Below, piece after piece: positions 52,197 through 59,715 of a DNA stretch of 64,000 nucleotides (positions are counted from its first letter, which is position 1; each line of letters opens with the position of its first letter). This stretch comes from Phyllobacterium phragmitis (GTDB taxonomy: Bacteria; Pseudomonadota; Alphaproteobacteria; Rhizobiales; Rhizobiaceae): NCBI RefSeq assembly GCF_002980495.1, contig NZ_PVBR01000002.1:1-64000 (forward strand). The letters are read 5' to 3'. The notes beneath the pieces were generated by a model. The model ran no database searches and was not told where the DNA came from. It saw only the letters and a program-made list of their open reading frames with translations. Both the position numbers and the translations under genes were made by a program.

Positions 52197-53774
52197 TCAT
52201 GTGAAGGCGTCGGGCATCGAGGCTTTCTTCTCCGTGATGAACGCCTTCAGCGCCTCGTCGATCGCCGGATCGAGATAGGGTCCTTCATAGGTTTCCAGCC
52301 AGCGGCGCGCCAGATCGTTGGCGCGCTGGTCGGCGCGCTTTTCGCCCTCGGCCAACCATTGCTCGTAGGAATTGTTGTCGGCGATCGAGGAGCGGTAGAA
52401 CGCACTCTGGAAATTGGCCTGCGTGTGTGCGCAGCCGAGATAGTGGCTGCCGGGGCCGACTTCGCGGATCGCATCCATCGCCTGCCCGTTTTCCGACAGA
52501 TCGACACCTTCGGCTAAGCGCTGCTGCATACCGAGCTGGTCGATATCCATCATGAATTTCTCATAGGAGGATACCAGCCCGCCTTCGAGCCAGCCCGCTC
52601 CATGCAGCACGAAATTGGTGCCGGCGAGCATGGCCGCGTTGAGCGTGTTGGCGCTTTCATAAGCGGCCTGCGCATCGGGAAGCTTCGAGGCGCAGAGCGA
52701 ACCGCCGGTACGAAACGGCAGGCCGAGACGTCGGGCAAGCTGTGCCGCGCCATAGGAAACGAGCGACGGCTCCGGCGTGCCGAAGGTCGGCGCACCCGAC
52801 TGCATGGAAATCGACGAGGCGAAAGTGCCGAAGATCACCGGCGCGCCGGGGCGGATCAACTGGGTGAACGATGCGCCGGCCAGAACCTCCGCCAGAACCT
52901 GCGTCAGCGTTCCCGCCACCGTCACCGGGCTCATGGCGCCGGCAAGGATGAACGGCGTGACGATGCAGGCCTGGTTGTTGCGCGAATAGACCTTCAGCGC
53001 GCCGAGCATGGTTTCGTCGAACACCATCGGTGAATTGGCATTGATCAGGCTGGTCAGAACCGTGTTCTGATCGACGAAATCATCGCCGAATAGGATCTTG
53101 CACATCGCCACCGTGTCTTCGGCCCGCTCCGGCGCCGTCACCGATCCCATGAACGGCTTGTCCGAATAGCGCATATGCGCATAGACCATGTCGAGATGGC
53201 GCTTGTTGACGGGCACGTCGACCGGCTCGCACACCGTTCCGCCGGAATGATGTATGGACGGCGCCATATAGGCGAGCTTCACGAAATTATGGAAATCCTC
53301 GATCGTCGCATAGCGGCGGTTGCCGTCGAGGTCGCGCACGAATGGCGGGCCGTAGACGGGCGCGAAAACGGTTGCGTCGCCGCCGATTTGCACCGAACGC
53401 GCCGGGTTGCGCGCGTGCTGGATATAAGTCGAGGGAGCGCTCTTGAGCAGCGAGCGGCAAAGCCCTTTGGGAAAATGCACACGCTCGCCCTTGACGTCGG
53501 CGCCCGCTTCCTTCCACAGCGCCAGAGCCTCGGCGTCATCGCGAAACTCGATGCCGATCTCCTCGAGAACGATATCGGCATTGGCTTCGATCAGCGCCAG
53601 CCCTTCCTCGTTCAGCACCTCGTAGACCGGCACCTTGCGGGTGATATAGGTCAGCGATTTACCCGGACCGCCGCCGGAGCGCGCCGCGCGTCTTGCCGCC
53701 GCCCCGCCGCTGGCACCGCGCCCGCGGCGCCCGCCGCGTTCTTCACCGGTTTCGACAGATGCTTCCTGGTCCAT
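52197..53774 (-). CDS. MttB-superfamily corrinoid methyltransferase without pyrrolysine (MtgB-like)
   Basis: A 525-residue member of the trimethylamine methyltransferase (MttB) superfamily, which moves a methyl group from a quaternary or tertiary amine to a corrinoid protein. The frame has no internal amber codon, so it is of the non-pyrrolysine class to which glycine betaine methyltransferase MtgB belongs. The barrel includes EIGIEFRDDAEAL, IHHSGGTVCEPVDVP and GSHYLGCAHTQANF. An Arg/Gly/Ala-rich N-terminal tail (about residues 10-38) precedes it. ATG 53774 follows AGGAG. It is divergent from its likely corrinoid partner gene. The substrate is unproven; glycine betaine is favoured by the nearby transporter and bmt. 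Confidence 0.9.
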   Translation of the reverse strand: MDQEASVETGEERGGRRGRGASGGAAARRAARSGGGPGKSLTYITRKVPVYEVLNEEGLALIEANADIVLEEIGIEFRDDAEALALWKEAGADVKGERVHFPKGLCRSLLKSAPSTYIQHARNPARSVQIGGDATVFAPVYGPPFVRDLDGNRRYATIEDFHNFVKLAYMAPSIHHSGGTVCEPVDVPVNKRHLDMVYAHMRYSDKPFMGSVTAPERAEDTVAMCKILFGDDFVDQNTVLTSLINANSPMVFDETMLGALKVYSRNNQACIVTPFILAGAMSPVTVAGTLTQVLAEVLAGASFTQLIRPGAPVIFGTFASSISMQSGAPTFGTPEPSLVSYGAAQLARRLGLPFRTGGSLCASKLPDAQAAYESANTLNAAMLAGTNFVLHGAGWLEGGLVSSYEKFMMDIDQLGMQQRLAEGVDLSENGQAMDAIREVGPGSHYLGCAHTQANFQSAFYRSSIADNNSYEQWLAEGEKRADQRANDLARRWLETYEGPYLDPAIDEALKAFITEKKASMPDAFT

Positions 53775-53987
53775 TTTTTTCTCCTGCGTGTAGATTACGC
53801 AGTCTCCCTTTCGCACATACGGATATCCGATACCACTAGCCTAATCCCGACGGCGGAAAGAACGTTCCCGTGTGCGCCAAACCGTGGCGCGTTAAAGACA
53901 GTATTCCAGTCGCTTTCACGTTTTGCGAAGTCGCTTTTGAGCAATGGATTTTTGCGGCTTGCAGGCTATGTAGTGAAAATGTGATTG

Positions 53988-54007
53988 GCCCTATTCAAAT
54001 ATAGGGC
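53988..54007. promoter_or_regulatory. GCCCTAT-ATAGGGC inverted repeat in the mttB-like/corrinoid-protein divergent promoter
   Basis: Perfect 7-bp arms (53988-53994, 54001-54007) with a 6-base spacer, ending 20 bases before the corrinoid-protein ATG and 214 bases from the methyltransferase start. Symmetry and position suit a dimeric repressor site. No regulator gene is adjacent. Confidence 0.5.
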
Positions 54008-54027
54008 TCAGGTGAGGAAATGCGCTT

Positions 54028-54732
54028 ATGGCCGACGATGAAATCATTCTCTCCGAACTTTCCGACGACGAACTCGTGCAGCAGATGCATGACGACCTCT
54101 ATGACGGCCTGAAGGAGGAAATCGAGGAAGGCACCAACATCCTCCTCGAGCGCGGTTGGGTGCCTTACAGGGTTTTGACGGAGGCGCTCGTCGAAGGCAT
54201 GCGCATTGTCGGCGAGGATTTCCGCGACGGCATATTGTTCGTTCCCGAAGTGCTGCTTTCAGCCAATGCCATGAAGGCGGGCATGTATATCCTGCGCCCC
54301 TTGCTCGCCGCCACCGGCGCGCCTAAACAAGGCAAGCTGGTGATCGGCACCGTTAAGGGCGACATTCACGATATCGGCAAGAACCTCGTCGGCATGATGA
54401 TGGAGGGGGCAGGCTTCGACGTCATCGACCTCGGCATCAACAATCCGGTGGAAAACTATCTCGCGGCGATCGAAGAGCACCAGCCCGACATTGTCGGCAT
54501 GTCGGCCCTGCTGACGACGACCATGCCCTATATGAAGGTCGTCATCGACACGATGAAGGAAAAAGGCATTCGCGATGATTACGTCGTTCTCGTCGGCGGC
54601 GCCCCGCTCAACGAGGAATTCGGCAAGGCCGTCGGCGCCGATGCCTATTGCCGTGATGCGGCTGTCGCGGTCGAGACAGCCAAGAGCTTCATGAAGCGCA
54701 AACACAATCTGCGCACCGGAACCGCGGGATAA
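54028..54732 (+). CDS. Corrinoid-binding protein (MttC/MtbC/MtgC type)
   Basis: A 234-residue methyl carrier with an N-terminal helical cap domain (about 10-90) and a C-terminal Rossmann B12 domain. The DxHxxG motif is at Asp112-His114-Gly117 (VKGDIHDIGKNL), with His114 as lower cobalt ligand; MSALLTTTM and VLVGGAPL are the next B12-contact motifs. It takes the methyl group from the divergent MttB-type enzyme and passes it to the methyl-H4folate enzyme encoded at 58033. Confidence 0.94.
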   Translation: MADDEIILSELSDDELVQQMHDDLYDGLKEEIEEGTNILLERGWVPYRVLTEALVEGMRIVGEDFRDGILFVPEVLLSANAMKAGMYILRPLLAATGAPKQGKLVIGTVKGDIHDIGKNLVGMMMEGAGFDVIDLGINNPVENYLAAIEEHQPDIVGMSALLTTTMPYMKVVIDTMKEKGIRDDYVVLVGGAPLNEEFGKAVGADAYCRDAAVAVETAKSFMKRKHNLRTGTAG

Positions 54733-54772
54733 TGCGGATAGCGCAACCGGGATAGCGCGGTTTGAATCATCA

Positions 54773-54803
54773 AGGGCGATCCCCTTTTGCAGCGGATCGC
54801 CCT
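54773..54803. terminator. Stem-loop after the corrinoid-protein gene
   Basis: AGGGCGATCC (54773-54782) pairs with GGATCGCCCT (54794-54803). It is followed by AAAAAT, not a T run, on the plus strand, so it is a stable 3' end or, read from the right, part of a terminator with T residues before the stem. Function as a terminator is uncertain. Confidence 0.45.
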
Positions 54804-54943
54804 AAAAATAACCATCCCAAAAACCTGCCGGAAAACCTGATTGGCCTTTCGGATATGATGCTAACCAAAACAGCGGCCAGATAGCGGCCAAGTAGCGACC
54901 GGGCGTGAAGGCGTTTGGCATTTGGCCTTCATGCCCCTAAATC

Positions 54944-55078
54944 CTATTGTACGCTGTCTTCAACTGCCTGAGCGGTACCGCGAACATCCTTGCCCACGCC
55001 GCGCACCGTATTGGCGCAGGCAGCAAGCGAAAATGCACAGAGAATGATAACCAACGGCGCAACGCGTGACGGTTTCAT
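54944..55078 (-). CDS. Entericidin A/B-family small lipoprotein
   Basis: A 44-residue protein with a lipoprotein signal (VIILCAFSLAAC, lipobox LAAC with Cys21) followed by ANTVRGVGKDVRGTAQAVED, the standard entericidin core. It would be lipidated and held in the outer membrane. Entericidins are small envelope lipoproteins with proposed bacteriolytic or antidote roles. ATG 55078 follows GGGAGA. It is on the opposite strand to its neighbours in the methyl-transfer island and is probably unrelated to it. Confidence 0.82.
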   Translation of the reverse strand: MKPSRVAPLVIILCAFSLAACANTVRGVGKDVRGTAQAVEDSVQ

Positions 55079-55151
55079 GGACGGTGTCTCCCGATCTGAT
55101 ATAAAATGACGACAATCTGCGGAATCACATCCGCATCAAGAAGGTAGCGTG

Positions 55152-55814
55152 ATGAACGCGCTTGGCAAGCTGAAGTTTGAACCGCCCAAAACGCCGCAAC
55201 CGGAGAGGCTGCGCGTGATCGCCTGCGGCATGATCGCGCGTGAAATCCTGGCGATCCGCGAACAGTTCGGCCTCGATCATGTCGAATTGAAATGTCTTCC
55301 CGCCATCTATCATCATTACCCCGATAGAATCGCCCCCGCCGTGGAACGGGCGATCAGGCGCGCCAGGCGCGAAGGCATAGAGCGCATTTTCATCGGATAT
55401 GCCGATTGCGGTACCGGAGGCGCGCTCGATAAAATCTGCGATAAATATGGCGTGGAGCGCATTGCCGGACCGCACTGCTTCTCCTTTTATGTCGGCAACG
55501 AGGTTTTCGCGGAACGCTGGGACGACGATATGACGTCCTTCTTCATGACCGATTTCCTCGCTCGTCAGTTCGAGGCGTTTCTGGTCAAGCCACTCGGCCT
55601 CGACCGCCATCCTGAGTTGCGCGACATGTATTTCGGCAATTATTCCAAGATGATCTATCTGGCGCAGACGGACGACCCCGAGCTCTCGCAGAAAGCAGAG
55701 GAAGCGGCTGCATTCCTGGGACTTGCCTATGAGCGCCGCTTTACCGGCTTCGGTGACCTTGTCTCCGCCATCAGACAGGCAGGCGGTGGAAATTCGCCGC
55801 CGGCATATTCGTGA
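55152..55814 (+). CDS. DUF1638 protein of the methyl-transfer island
   Basis: A 220-residue DUF1638 protein. Visible conserved parts are RLRVIACGMIAREI, the HVELKCLPAIYHHYPDRI strand, IGYADCGTGGALD and GPHCFSFYVG, with conserved Cys and His residues that could bind a metal. DUF1638 genes regularly sit beside MttB-type methyltransferases and corrinoid proteins, including in methanogens, but the role is unknown. GTG 55149 or ATG 55152 could start it. Confidence 0.85.
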   Translation: MNALGKLKFEPPKTPQPERLRVIACGMIAREILAIREQFGLDHVELKCLPAIYHHYPDRIAPAVERAIRRARREGIERIFIGYADCGTGGALDKICDKYGVERIAGPHCFSFYVGNEVFAERWDDDMTSFFMTDFLARQFEAFLVKPLGLDRHPELRDMYFGNYSKMIYLAQTDDPELSQKAEEAAAFLGLAYERRFTGFGDLVSAIRQAGGGNSPPAYS

Positions 55815-55949
55815 TCGTCTTTAATTCATTTCTTACACGCCGCGACCGCAGCGCCGAACGGCTTCCCACATCGAATTCCTGTGTTCGCCATATTCTAATT
55901 TTCGTCGCCGGAGTTTCGTGTCATTGAATTACCATCAGAAGCAGGCGAT

Positions 55950-56651
55950 ATGCAGGGCATGAACGAAAAGCCTCATCCCATATCCGGGCCAATATCCGGA
56001 CAGGAGATTTCCGTGCCGGTAACCGGAACAACCGGCCCCGAGCAGCCCTCCGGCTTTTCCGACAGGCGGTCGCTGTCCCAGGTTTTCGAGGATCTGGCGA
56101 AAAACGCCAATGGCCCGATCAGTTTCGGGCAGATCGAGCAAGCGCTCTCCGACCGCAGCTTCGCCGCGCTCCTCACCTTCTTCGCATTGGTCAATCTCCT
56201 GCCGCTTCCGCCGGGAACCGGCATCATCACCGGCATTCCGCTGGCGCTCATTTCCGGCCAGATGGTGCTGGGCTTCGAAACGCCGTGGCTGCCGCGCTTC
56301 CTGCGCCAACGTTCCATGACGCAGGAGCGCTTCCGCCAGCTCTCGCAAAAAGGTGTTCCCTGGCTCAAGCGCATCGAACGCTTCATCCAACCGCGCGTGT
56401 GGCCTTTCACCCCGCGTCATGGCGACCGTTGGCTCGGCCTCCTGACGCTGGTCCTCGGGCTTGCCGTCATCTTTCCGATACCGCTCTCCAACTGGCTGCC
56501 GGCATTCGCCACCGCCATCATCGGCGCCGCCCTCACCGAGCGCGACGGCATCTTGATATGCATCGGCATTCTGATTGGCCTGATATCCCTGGGCATCATC
56601 GCCGCAGTGCTGTTCACGGCCGGAACGCTCATTACCAAACTGCCCTTTTGA
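55950..56651 (+). CDS. ExoD-family membrane protein
   Basis: A 233-residue protein of the ExoD (exopolysaccharide synthesis) family. An N-terminal polar region with LSQVFEDLAKNANGPISFGQIEQAL is followed by four to five helices, including LPLPPGTGIITGIPLALISGQM and LPAFATAIIGAALTERDG. In Sinorhizobium ExoD affects exopolysaccharide and alkali tolerance; the mechanism is unknown. It lies inside the methyl-transfer island without an obvious link to it. Confidence 0.87.
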   Translation: MQGMNEKPHPISGPISGQEISVPVTGTTGPEQPSGFSDRRSLSQVFEDLAKNANGPISFGQIEQALSDRSFAALLTFFALVNLLPLPPGTGIITGIPLALISGQMVLGFETPWLPRFLRQRSMTQERFRQLSQKGVPWLKRIERFIQPRVWPFTPRHGDRWLGLLTLVLGLAVIFPIPLSNWLPAFATAIIGAALTERDGILICIGILIGLISLGIIAAVLFTAGTLITKLPF

Positions 56652-56800
56652 TCCTGCCCTTCCGATCCCGATCGGGGACGTTTTACCGGTGACGCAAACG
56701 CGATAGCCCGCCACGTCGTTTTTAAGTGGCCCGACGTCGCCGCGCAGCAAGCCCAGCCCTGTAATTCCAGCGATGCTGGCAATATGGAGGATGAAACTGC

Positions 56801-57103
56801 ATGGCCGATCTCGTTGTCGTCTACTGGCGGGACATACCCGCCCAGGTGATCGTCAAAAAAGGGCGGCAGAGCGCCAAGCGCGAATTGCCGCTGCGGTTCA
56901 CCGAGGCGATCGACATGTGCGCCATGCGCGTCGGAGCACAGGATACCGACGCCTATCTCGCTGAATGGCGGCGTGGAACGCCCTTGGCCGTTGGCGACGA
57001 CCTCGAAACAGAAGCTAGCACGGCGCTGGAGCGCCTCGACCGCGAATATCATCAAGACCGCCTCGTGGCGCTCGTAAAGGCAGGTGGACATGACCATTCA
57101 TGA
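56801..57103 (+). CDS. 'Virulence factor' family protein of the methyl-transfer island
   Basis: A 100-residue protein of the small family annotated as 'virulence factor' in alphaproteobacteria. It shows ADLVVVYWRDIPAQVIVKKG at the N-terminus and LPLRFTEAIDMCAMRVGAQD in the middle. It overlaps the MetF-like gene by about 14 bases and is nearly always found with MttB/DUF1638/MetF genes in this group, so it belongs to the methyl-transfer pathway; the name is misleading. No catalytic motif is recognised. Confidence 0.85.
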   Translation: MADLVVVYWRDIPAQVIVKKGRQSAKRELPLRFTEAIDMCAMRVGAQDTDAYLAEWRRGTPLAVGDDLETEASTALERLDREYHQDRLVALVKAGGHDHS

Positions 57104-58022
57104 ATTGAAATCCCGTGAGGCAAAGACCATGAGCCACATCGGCGCATCCATTGAGCTGGCGCCGAAGCAGGTGATCGAATCGCAGGATCTGCCCGGTCTG
57201 TTCCCGACCGGCAGCCGCGTCTACATCACCGATATCGGCACTGATACGGTCGATACGCTGACGGCCGCCGCCAAGCGCGTCAGCGATCTCGGCTACAAGC
57301 CCGTACCGCACTTCGCCTGCCGCCGCCTCACGACCAGGACAGCGCTCGAAACCCGCATCCGCCGCTCGGCGCAAGAAGCCGGCGTCACCGATGTTCTCGT
57401 CATCGGCGGCGGTCTGGATCGCCCGGCCGGCGACTTCAATTCGACCATGCAAGTTCTCGAAACCGGTTTCTTCGATCGCTACGGCATCACCGAGATGGGC
57501 GTCGCCGGACATCCCGAGGGAAGCCCGGAATTTTCAGAAGCGGTCGCCATGGAAGCCCTGCGCCTGAAAAAGAATTTCGGCGAGCGCACCGGCGCCAAGC
57601 TGCGCGTTGTCACCCAGTTCGGCTTCGACGCCGAGCGCTTCATCGCCTGGGCGGAAGGCCTGCGCGAAGCCGGCGTCGACCTCCCCGTTCATCTCGGCGT
57701 CGCCGGGCCGGCCAAGATCACCACGCTCATCAAATATGCCGCCATGTGCGGTGTCGGCAATTCGATCACTTTCCTGAAGAAAAACGCCTTCGCCCTGACC
57801 GCCCTTGCCACCACCCATTCGCCGGAAGGCGTCGTCGGGCCGATCGAGCGGCATGTGCTGGATAATCCGCCAAGCAACATCAAGCAGGTCCATGTTTTCC
57901 CCTTCGGCGGCATCAAGAAAGCCTCGGAATGGCTGGTCGAACGCGGCTCATGGCCCAGTTCCGAGCCCAGCTCCGGGAATGTGAACGCCTCCGTCACCGC
58001 CCCCGTCGCCGCCGTGCAATAA
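57090..58022 (+). CDS. Methylenetetrahydrofolate reductase-like protein
   Basis: A 310-residue protein of the MetF TIM-barrel family: VYITDIGTDTVDTL, PVPHFACRRLTTR, DVLVIGGGLDRPAGDF and MGVAGHPEGSPEF are its main motifs. In this operon it probably oxidises methyl-H4folate, made from the corrinoid-bound methyl group, to methylene-H4folate; the reverse direction for methionine synthesis is possible. Starts are GTG 57084 or ATG 57090, both inside the end of the preceding gene. Confidence 0.9.
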   Translation: MTIHELKSREAKTMSHIGASIELAPKQVIESQDLPGLFPTGSRVYITDIGTDTVDTLTAAAKRVSDLGYKPVPHFACRRLTTRTALETRIRRSAQEAGVTDVLVIGGGLDRPAGDFNSTMQVLETGFFDRYGITEMGVAGHPEGSPEFSEAVAMEALRLKKNFGERTGAKLRVVTQFGFDAERFIAWAEGLREAGVDLPVHLGVAGPAKITTLIKYAAMCGVGNSITFLKKNAFALTALATTHSPEGVVGPIERHVLDNPPSNIKQVHVFPFGGIKKASEWLVERGSWPSSEPSSGNVNASVTAPVAAVQ

Positions 58023-58032
58023 GGAAACGTCC

Positions 58033-58995
58033 ATGACCCGCACCATCGTCGCCTCCGCGACAAGAGAAATCGTCATCGGTTTCGATCAGCCCTTCTGCGT
58101 CATCGGCGAGCGCATCAACCCGACGGGGCGCAAGAAGCTTGCCGCCGAAATGGTCGCCGGTAATTTCGAGACGGTGATCAGGGACGCGCTGGAGCAGGCA
58201 GCCGCGGGCGCAACCATGCTGGACATCAATGCCGGTGTCACCGCCGTCGATCCCAACGCGACCGAACCGGACCTGATGGTGCAGACGCTGGAGATCGTGC
58301 AAGGATTGGTCGACCTGCCGCTTTCCATCGATTCGTCGGTCAGCGCGGCAATAGAGGCCGGGTTAAGGGTCGCCAAGGGCCGACCGCTGGTCAATTCCGT
58401 GACGGGCGAACTGGAAAAGCTCGAAGCGATCCTGCCGCTCATCAAGAAATACAACGTGCCCGTCGTGGCGATCTCCAATGACGAGACCGGCATTTCCGAA
58501 GACCCCGACGTGCGCTTCGAAGTGGCGCGCAAGATCGTGCGCCACGCCGCCGATTACGGCATTCCGGCGCATGATATCGTGGTCGATCCGCTGGTCATGC
58601 CGATTGGCGCGATGGGAACCGCCGGGCTTCAAGTCTTCCGGCTGGTGCGCCGCCTGCGCGAGGAGTTGGGCGTCAACACCACCTGCGGCCTCTCCAACAT
58701 CTCCTTCGGCCTGCCGCACCGCCACGGCGTCAACGCCGCCTTCATCCCGATGGTGATCGCCAGCGGCATGACATCAGCCATCATGAACCCCTGCCGCCCG
58801 CAGGAAATGGAAATGGTCCATGCCGCCAATGTGCTCAACGGCGCCGACGCCAATTGCGGCAAATGGATCAACAAATACCGCGACCATACGCCGAACAATG
58901 CCGCGAATGCCAATGCTGGGCAACCAGTGTCGGGGGGAGATGGAAACGGTCGCCGTCGCGGCGGACGCGAGGCAAGGCGCGGGGTCATGGCGTAA
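58033..58995 (+). CDS. Methyltetrahydrofolate:corrinoid protein methyltransferase (MeTr, DHPS-like)
   Basis: A 320-residue pterin-binding barrel protein. The motifs CVIGERINPTGRKKLAAEM, MLDINAGVTAVDPN, PLSIDSSVSAAIEAGL and GLSNISFGLPHR are those of AcsE/MtvA-type enzymes, which move a methyl group between corrinoid protein and tetrahydrofolate. It comes 10 bases after the MetF-like gene. Its C-terminus ends in an Arg/Gly-rich tail (GNGRRRGGREARRG). Confidence 0.9.
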   Translation: MTRTIVASATREIVIGFDQPFCVIGERINPTGRKKLAAEMVAGNFETVIRDALEQAAAGATMLDINAGVTAVDPNATEPDLMVQTLEIVQGLVDLPLSIDSSVSAAIEAGLRVAKGRPLVNSVTGELEKLEAILPLIKKYNVPVVAISNDETGISEDPDVRFEVARKIVRHAADYGIPAHDIVVDPLVMPIGAMGTAGLQVFRLVRRLREELGVNTTCGLSNISFGLPHRHGVNAAFIPMVIASGMTSAIMNPCRPQEMEMVHAANVLNGADANCGKWINKYRDHTPNNAANANAGQPVSGGDGNGRRRGGREARRGVMA

Positions 58996-59012
58996 GACAT
59001 TACTGGTTTGGC

Positions 59013-59297
59013 GTCCCTTCACCCTCGTGGTTCGAGGCTCGCTCCGCTCGCGCCTCACCATGAGGGTGAAGGGACTGCGCTTTAAATAACCCCAATCCTG
59101 AGGGTGAAGGGGCGTCGAGCGCTTGCTTCATTGGCCCTATCCCTGCTTCTCTACGCAGGAGTAAGCCCGAAGCGGCACGTCAGTAGTCCTCATGGTAAGG
59201 ATGAGGGTGAAGGGCGCGGCGCTCCGGTAGCCCTCATGGTGAAGTGCGATTGGAGCGCAGCGGAATGAGCCTCGAACCACGAGGGCGCTTGGCGCCG
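59013..59297. repeat. Palindromic repeat family II, composite copy
   Basis: Begins CCCTTCACCCTCGTGGTTCG, has several GATGAGGGTGAAGGG units inside and ends GCCTCGAACCACGAGGGCGC. It borders the 3' end of the GIY-YIG gene at 59307; another shorter copy borders its 5' end. Confidence 0.85.
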
Positions 59298-59306
59298 ACT
59301 TCGAGA

Positions 59307-59612
59307 TCAGGGTTTGGGTATGAGATGACTGCGTCGGGACAATTCAGGCAATCCCTCATAATCGAGAGCGATCAGCGCTTCTTTTTTGCGCCGCGACCAG
59401 CCCTTGATCTGTTTTTCTCGCGCAATAGCGTCCTTTACAAGGTCATAGGTTTCCGAGAATACGAGTTCCACGGGCCGTCTGTTCCACGTATAGCTCTTTT
59501 CATCCGGCAAATTGTTATGTTCCCACACACGGGCTTCAACCGGCTGCTTCGTGATGCCAGTGTAATAGCTGCCATCAAGGCAGCGCAGGATATAGACAGT
59601 TGCCTCAACCAT
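59307..59612 (-). CDS. Solitary GIY-YIG nuclease-domain protein flanked by repeats
   Basis: A 101-residue single-domain protein of the UvrC/YhbQ-like GIY-YIG superfamily. VYILRCLDGSYYTGITKQ carries the two halves of the motif (VYI and YTG), EARVWEHNN holds the conserved Arg, and FSETYDLVKDAIAREKQIKG holds the catalytic Glu. The gene occupies exactly the space between two family II repeats: its stop is about 10 bases from one and its ATG at 59612 lies on the edge of the other. It breaks the methyl-transfer operon between the methyltransferase and activator genes. Confidence 0.88.
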   Translation of the reverse strand: MVEATVYILRCLDGSYYTGITKQPVEARVWEHNNLPDEKSYTWNRRPVELVFSETYDLVKDAIAREKQIKGWSRRKKEALIALDYEGLPELSRRSHLIPKP

Positions 59613-59682
59613 TATGCCCCTCGTCCTTCGAGGCTCTCCTTCGACAAGTTCAGGATCACACCTTAGGATGAGTGGCATAATA
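59611..59682. repeat. Palindromic repeat family II, short copy
   Basis: ATTATGCC at 59611 and GGCATAAT near 59675-59682 are inverted ends around CCTCGTCCTTCGAGGCTC and CACACCTTAGGATGAG. It lies over the start of the GIY-YIG gene. Confidence 0.75.
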
Positions 59683-59715
59683 GCGCCGCCCGAAAGCACT
59701 GCAACAGGTAAGCCG

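Noticed and set aside
52197-53774. Pyrrolysine-containing MttB
   Set aside because: The frame is continuous without an internal TAG, and no pyl genes are seen.
59614-59715. Upstream extension of the RamA-like gene
   Set aside because: The first 34 codons are the family II repeat in translation; the 2Fe-2S domain begins after ATG 59716, which has a good ribosome binding site.
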